A stretch of DNA of 11,342 nucleotides. It comes from Bacteroidales bacterium (lineage in GTDB: Bacteria; Bacteroidota; Bacteroidia; Bacteroidales; UBA4417). Position numbers and translations under genes: made by a program. Shown here piece by piece: positions 6,276 to 11,342 of the stretch; position 1 is the first letter of the stretch, and the number at the start of each line of letters is the position of its first letter. The DNA is taken from the NCBI GenBank assembly GCA_016707705.1, contig JADJHD010000032.1, forward strand, positions 1 through 11,342. Reading direction: 5' to 3'. The notes below the pieces were generated by a model. It searched no databases and was not told where the DNA came from. It worked only from the letters and a program-made list of their open reading frames with translations.

Positions 6276-8057
6276 ATGAAATTAAAATTAGTATTCTTTC
6301 TGGTTCTTCTTATTGTTGTTTTTCAGGCTTGTAATCAATCTTCCGGCGATCATTCTGATGATTATTCGAAGGAAAGTAAATGGATTATAGCGGCTTTAGA
6401 TCATGCAGAAGTTGGAAGCCTTTCTGCAGATAGTCTTACGATCCTGCTGGACTCAGCAGACAATCTTTCTTTGACTCTTCATCTTGATTCTTCACGGGCA
6501 GCAATCTTATTCTGGAAAGGTATCAGCAAATACAGAGAGAACAAGTATGCGGAAGCGAAATCGATCTTTACAGAGGCAAACACTATTGCTGAACAAAATA
6601 CTTATGTTAAACTGAATGCTAAATGTCTGGAGCGTTTGGCTTCCATTCATCTGGGAACTGATGATCCTCATCTTGCACTGAAATTATATTTTCAGAGCCT
6701 GGCTTTATGTGAGAAGGTAGGTGACAGTGCCGGTATTGCCAAAGTTTACAATGTGCTGGGCTTTTACAAAGGTGAAACCGGGCATTTTGATTCAGCAGTC
6801 TTGTTTCTGAATAAAGCCTGGAAATAAACAGAAAGTTGGATGACCGTCATAGCCAGATTGAAAATCTGGGCAATCTAGCTTATATATACCGTTTATTCGG
6901 GAAAATGAAGAAGCTGAAAAAATTAATCAATCGCTTCTGAATGAATTGATTGAAAGAAGGGATAGCACCAGTCTACCTGTAATTTATTACAACATTGCAT
7001 CCTTTAGGCAGGAAGATAAGCTATATGATAGTGCTCTATTCTATTTGGAGAAAGCCATTGATATTACTGAAGTGACAGGTGATACAGCTTTGTTGTCAAC
7101 ATGTATGGAAATACTGGTGAGATTATGCTGGAAATCAAAAGGTATGATTCAGCAAAGTTCTACTTCAGCCGATGTTTGCAGTATTCTGCTTTTATTGATG
7201 ATGTTGAAACCCAATTACAAGCCTTGTCTTTTCTGATCAAAGCGGATTCTCTTACAGGGAATTTCCGTGAAACCACCGGGTTTTACAATCGATATATTGT
7301 ATTACAGGATTCTGTTTTTGATCGTAAACAAAGGAATCATGCACGGGCTACCGAACTACAATATGAGAATGAAAAGAAAAGAACCCTGATCGATATTCAG
7401 AATTTTGAGATTAAATCTAAAACCAGGTCCGGGAATCTGCTGATTCTGCTTCTTATAGCCACAACCGCCACCATCATATTACTTGTAAGGATCTACTGGT
7501 TGGGCAAGAAGAACTATATGAAAGACAAGCAACTACTCGAGAACAAGATACTTGTAAGCCAATTACAACTTGATCAGCTTAAGAAAGATGAAGAGATTAA
7601 CCGGTTATCTATTGAGAAATTCCAGGCTGAGCTGCATATCAAGGAAAAGGAACTTATAAGTATAGCCCTTGGCATAGAACAGAAAAATGAATTGTTGGAT
7701 CTGATCAGTAAAAGGATCAAGGAATCTTATAATAAAGGTATAGACCTTGCATCGCTCAATCAGATTGTTGTATCGATAAAATCACAATTAACCGAATCAG
7801 AAGATGCAGATTTGTTTAACCAGAGGTTTACCAGTCTGCATGAGGATTTTTTCACAAAACTTCAGGACGCACACCCTGAACTCAGCAAAACAGAACTTAA
7901 ATTTTGTGCCTATTTGCGTATCCAGCTTTCAGGAAACCAAATAGCATCCATTATGAATGTTACCACCGAAGCCATCAGAAAAACCAGGTATAGAATCAGG
8001 AAAAAAATGGATCTACCCAGAGATGCTTCATTGGAATCGTATGTTATGAAATTCTGA
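6276..8057 (+). CDS. Lipoprotein-type TPR transmembrane regulator with C-terminal LuxR-like HTH, three frameshifts
   Basis: The start at 6276 gives a hydrophobic leader with a lipobox-like end (VVFQACNQSS, Cys19), so the N-terminus may be lipidated. TPR-like helical pairs follow (FWKGISKYRENKYAEAKSIF, VYNVLGFYKGETGHFDSAVL, YNIASFRQEDKLYDSALFYL, YGNTGEIMLEIKRYDSAKFY). One transmembrane helix lies at about residue 388-410 (core LLILLLIATTATIILLV), then a long coiled coil and an HTH region (ELKFCAYLRI, NQIASIMNVTTEAIRKTRYR, IRKKM). The frame breaks at 6822-6824, 6902-6905 and 7099-7101. At each place one extra A in an A-run restores a sensible protein (KAWKINRKLDD; FGKNEEAEKIN; STMYGNTGE), giving about 594 residues. 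The HTH region resembles that of the divergent neighbour (KFCAYLRI versus KLCAFLRL; both have 'HxDFxxxL' just before). Sensor signal and target genes are unknown. Confidence 0.83.
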
Positions 8058-8067
8058 TATTTGATAA

Positions 8068-8092
8068 TCAGCACTATATAATATTCTGCTGA
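8068..8092 (+). terminator. Weak hairpin after the rightward regulator gene
   Basis: TCAGCA (8068-8073) and TGCTGA (8087-8092) are exact reverse complements around a 13-nt AT-rich loop, starting 10 nt after the stop codon at 8057 and followed by AAAATG rather than a U-run. A six-base stem with a large loop is weak, so this is a positional guess. Confidence 0.2.
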
Positions 8093-8149
8093 AAATGTAA
8101 GGTTCAGTAAAAAGTAAAAAGTCCGCTTTTTGTCCGCATCCGGGATTTT

Positions 8150-8177
8150 TTGTTCATAGATTGTCTTCATACATTTG
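8150..8177 (+). promoter_or_regulatory. Candidate Bacteroidota promoter, TTG-N17-TACATTTG
   Basis: TTG at 8150-8152 and TACATTTG at 8170-8177 (a perfect TAnnTTTG) are 17 bp apart, within the 17-23 bp range reported for Flavobacterium-type promoters. It is the best two-part promoter in the window. It would give the BNR propeller gene (ATG 8302) an untranslated leader of about 118 nt, which contains the hairpin at 8201-8223. Confidence 0.45.
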
Positions 8178-8200
8178 TTCAGGGTTTTTGGGCATTCAGT

Positions 8201-8242
8201 TCCTTCCTTTTGATTCGGAAGGATGAATGTCATTTTTTTTTC
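8201..8242 (+). terminator. 7-bp hairpin followed by a T10 run, possible terminator or leader attenuator
   Basis: TCCTTCC (8201-8207) and GGAAGGA (8217-8223) form a perfect stem with a 9-nt loop. A run of ten T residues follows at 8233-8242, nine nt beyond the stem. Ordinary intrinsic terminators have the T-run directly after the stem, so the spacing is against it. It may end transcription from the upstream regulator gene or act in the leader of the gene at 8302. Confidence 0.35.
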
Positions 8243-8301
8243 TCAGGACTTACTTTTTGTTTTAATCAGAATATACCAAACCCAACCAAACCAATTTTAC
8301 A

Positions 8302-11300
8302 ATGAGAAGACACAGATTTACTTTTCTGACTACTTTGCTGCTTTTGTTTACCATCCTGTGGACTCAGAAGTCATTTTCCCAGGTTGCCGCTCCTGTTGAA
8401 AACCAATCAGCAGGAAAGAGCTGGCTTGAAATGATCCAGGACCCCAATGTTAATTTTTATGAGGCAAAGAGCGCATTCAATAAATATTGGGCAAACCGCA
8501 CAGACCACAAAGGGAATGGTTATAAAGTTTTTAAGCGTTGGGAGTATATCAATGAAGCAAGGGTGTTACCTGATGGAAAACTCCAGGCTCCTGAATATGT
8601 GATGAACGAATTCAACAAGTATATGAGTAAGTTTGATGGCCCTTCTTCAGCATCCGGCAACTGGACCATTCAGGGACCAACGCAATATGTCATCAACAAT
8701 ACCAGTCAGCCTACAGGAATGGGTAGGGTGAATGCCATTGCATTTCATCCAACCGATGTTAATACTATATATATTGGTGCCCCATCAGGAGGCATATGGA
8801 AAACGACAAATGGGGGAGGATCCTGGGAGAACCTGGCAAACAACCTGCCTAAGCTTGGTGTTTCTTCAATACTTATTCATCCCGTCGATCCCAATATTAT
8901 TTACATTGGCACAGGTGACCGCGATGGTGGTGATGCTCCCGGTATTGGTGTATTTAAGACTATAAATGGAGGAATCACGTGGAATCAGATCAACAACACT
9001 ATGGGTGATGTTACGGTAGGCGATATGTTGATGCATCCATCTGATCCTAATACTATATTGGTTGCTACGAATGTTGGTATCTATAAAACTACTAATGGAG
9101 GTGCAACATGGGCACTAAAATCTGGTGCATATAACTTCAAAGATATTCAGTTCAAACCAGGTGATCCAACTGTTGTATACGCTGTTAGGATTACAACTCC
9201 TTCCCGTTTTTACAGATCGACTAATACAGGCGATTCATGGACACAAATAACTTCAGGTTTACCCACAACAGGCATTGGTTCGCGCATGGTAATCGGGACT
9301 TCTCCTGCAAATCCAAACTGTGTTTATCTTGTTCAGATTAAATTAGCCGATGGCACATTTGCGAATCTGTTGCGTTCTAATGATGCTGGTTTATCTTTCA
9401 CTTCTATGTCAACCTCCCCAAATATTATGGGTTATAACTGTGATGGAAGCGGAACTGCCAGTCAGGCAACTTACGATCTTTGTATAAATGTGGATCCAAC
9501 CAATGCCAACATTGTTTTTGTCGGAGGAATTAACACATGGAAATCAATCGATGGTGGTGCTACCTGGAATAGCAGTACAAATTGGAACAGCACTTGTGGC
9601 GGAACGGGTACTGCCGTTCATGCCGATCATCATGTGCTGGAATGGAATCCGCTGAATGGCGGATTGTACCTTGGACATGATGGGGGAATTACCTATACCG
9701 CTAATGGAGGTACTTCCTGGACTGAAATCACTGGCGGATTGCCAATTTCACAAGTATACAAATTAGGTCAGGGAGCTTCCAATAGCAATTATACCGTGAT
9801 GGGATTGCAGGATAACGGAATAGGTGCAACTATTAATGGAAGTACATTTTATACAGTCAACGGAGGAGATGGAGGCGAGTGCATAATTGATTATGCCAAT
9901 TCAAACTATTGCTATGACACTTACGTAGAAGGGCCAATTCGCCGTTCAACCACGGGCCCGCTTGGTTCTTACTCAACTATTGCCGCTAACGGGACTAACG
10001 GCATTGACGAAACCGCAGCCTGGATAATCCCCTATTTCCTTCACAAAACAGACCACCTGACAATGTTTGCAGGTTACAATAATTTATGGAGGAGTAACAA
10101 TGTCACTTCTTCTCCACCTACATGGACAAAGATATCGACCGGTGAAACCAGTGTATGCAAGGTACTTGAGCAATCTGCTGCAGACCTTGGAGTGGTATAT
10201 GTAGTACGCAGTGGTTCATTAAAAAGAACTGACAATGCAAACGATGCTGCAGCATCAGTAACTTGGGCAGCATGTACTCTGCCGGACGGACTAACTCCGA
10301 CCTATCTGGCAACTCATCCAACCAATGCAAACATTGTATACGCAACAGCAGGAAATTCTGTATACAAGTCAACCGATAAAGGTTTAACATGGACCACTAT
10401 GGATCCAAACATCAGTTTACCTGCTCTTAGCATTAATTGCCTGGTTTATGATAAAAACAGCAATGAAGGAATTTATGTTGGAAATCAGACCGGTGTCTGG
10501 TACAAAAACGCAACAATGACCGATTGGATGCTTTTCAGCAATGGATTACCCCCGGTTGATGTTAGGGAACTTGAGATATTTTATGATCCGATTGGTACTC
10601 AAAACCGCTTAAAAGCTGCTACTTATGGACGGGGACTCTGGCAAAGTGATTTATATGAGTCAGGCGTGTTAAATCCTGCAAATTTTACCACAGAAGTTAG
10701 CAGCAACACGCAAATTGACTTAAGCTGGTCTTTGACTTCAGGAAATAATGTACTTCTTGCATTCAATACCTCACCAACATTTGGTAACCCTGTAAATGGT
10801 AATAGCTATGCAACATCCCTCCCTGGAGGAGGTATCGTATTATATAGTGGAAGTAACACATCCTTCAATCACACTTCACTCGTTCCAAATACTACCTATT
10901 ATTATAAAATATGGTCTTACGACGGTGCCATGAATTATTCTGCAGGTAGTACTGCAAATGAAACCACTACATATTCGCTGGCAAACTTTAATGCAGATAT
11001 TGCAGTAAGTTGCACTGGAAGCCTGACAGTGAATTTTACAGACGCAAGTTTGGGGGCCTATAATTCCTGGGCATGGGATATTGATAACAATGGCACTACC
11101 GATTATACCACTCAAAATCCGGCACATACATATGCTTCACCGGGACTTTATACAGTAAAACTGGCAGTAAACAACGGAGCTTCAGAAATCATTAAGGAAA
11201 ACCTTGTCCTTGTAATGAACACTGAGCCTACTACTAACACAGGGTGCACACTCACTTCCAACAGCAATAACGGGAATGCCTATGGAATTGAATATCCGGT

Positions 11301-11342
11301 TTGCATTAGGTGCCATTGATTTTACTACCACAAGTAATGATG
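8302..11342 (+). CDS. Exported sortilin/BNR beta-propeller protein with FN3-like and PKD domains (partial)
   Basis: The start at 8302 gives a signal peptide (MRRHRFTFLTTLLLLFTILW) ending near 'SFSQ'. Residues 30-110 form an N-terminal region (KRWEYINEARVLPDGK) that I associate with exported Bacteroidota propeller proteins. Asp-box motifs mark a large sortilin/Vps10-like propeller: KTTNGGGSW (about 167), KTINGGITW (219), KTTNGGATW (262), RSTNTGDSW (304), RSNDAGLSF (359), KSIDGGATW (414), YTANGGTSW (466) and KSTDKGLTW (689), closing with AATYGRGLWQSDL (about 771). An FN3-like domain (about 792-893, YYYKIWSYDG) and a PKD domain (about 895-972, WAWDIDNNGTTDY, AHTYASPGLYTVKL) follow. The frame stops at 11319, but another frame continues with FALGAIDFTTTSND, so an indel near 11287-11292 truncates the reading and the gene runs off the right edge. 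It is probably a T9SS cargo; the sorting domain would lie outside the window. An adhesive or glycan-binding role is possible; no catalytic set is evident. Confidence 0.88.

Noticed and set aside
8116..8131. AAAAAG-TCCG-CTTTTT hairpin as a terminator
   Set aside because: The stem is six pairs, five of them A-T, and it is not followed by a T-run; too weak to call.
7910..8233. Minus-strand frame of 107 codons with hydrophobic stretches, overlapping the end of the regulator gene
   Set aside because: Its first half covers the intergenic region and its second half is antisense to the well-supported HTH region; hydrophobicity arises from the complement of lysine/asparagine-rich code. No start signal or homology pattern is visible.
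10118..11127. Minus-strand frames inside the BNR propeller gene
   Set aside because: They are antisense to a continuous 3-kb frame with repeated Asp-box motifs; cysteine- and isoleucine-rich translation is typical of a shadow.
1..11342. CRISPR arrays, tRNA/rRNA genes, insertion sequences or phage genes
   Set aside because: I saw no regularly spaced repeat array, no tRNA-like cloverleaf, no transposase or integrase motifs and no terminal inverted repeats.

Overview
The window reads as a fragment of a Bacteroidota genome, of a lineage that uses the type IX secretion system (T9SS). The support is: exported proteins built of beta-propeller, PKD-like and FN3/PKD modules with Sec signal peptides ending in '..FSQ' or '..SAQ'; a recognisable T9SS-type C-terminal sorting domain on the delta-60 repeat protein; TPR-transmembrane-LuxR-type regulators of the kind typical for the phylum; several TAnnTTTG (-7) promoter boxes; and no clear Shine-Dalgarno sequences. 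I would not name a genus.

Layout. (1) 1-153, minus: the first 51 residues of an exported protein that starts like a carboxypeptidase-regulatory-like / TonB-receptor-type domain and runs off the left edge. (2) A perfect 13-bp hairpin (216-250) ends what looks like a leftward three-gene unit, 4165 down to 276: a 59-residue hydrophilic small ORF (3986-4165), a delta-60 repeat beta-propeller protein with a T9SS tail (2362-3938), and a Ycf48-like propeller plus PKD-like protein (276-2306). The last is very heavily frameshifted, and the 3' half of the delta-60 gene is also broken. (3) 4330-6061 (minus) and 6276-8057 (plus) are divergently transcribed, similarly built membrane regulators: N-terminal TPRs outside the cytoplasm, one transmembrane helix near residue 390, a coiled coil, and a C-terminal LuxR/GerE-like helix-turn-helix. 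Their shared 214-bp upstream region has a perfect -7 box in each direction. (4) 8302 to the right edge, plus: a long sortilin/BNR (Asp-box) beta-propeller protein followed by FN3-like and PKD domains, continuing beyond the window.

How the parts may fit (inference): two membrane-spanning sensors/regulators sit between genes for secreted propeller proteins and may control them. The region in front of the small ORF has two kinds of candidate binding site: a pair of 15-bp palindromes (TTCCCTGCCARGGAW, centres 67 bp apart) and a pair of 17-bp direct repeats exactly 33 bp apart.

A caution covers the whole window. Five of the six larger coding regions contain frameshifts, and where the correct reading can be reconstructed, several are one missing A in an A-run. 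This looks more like residual sequencing/assembly indels than decay of every gene. Lengths and stops in those genes should be treated as provisional.
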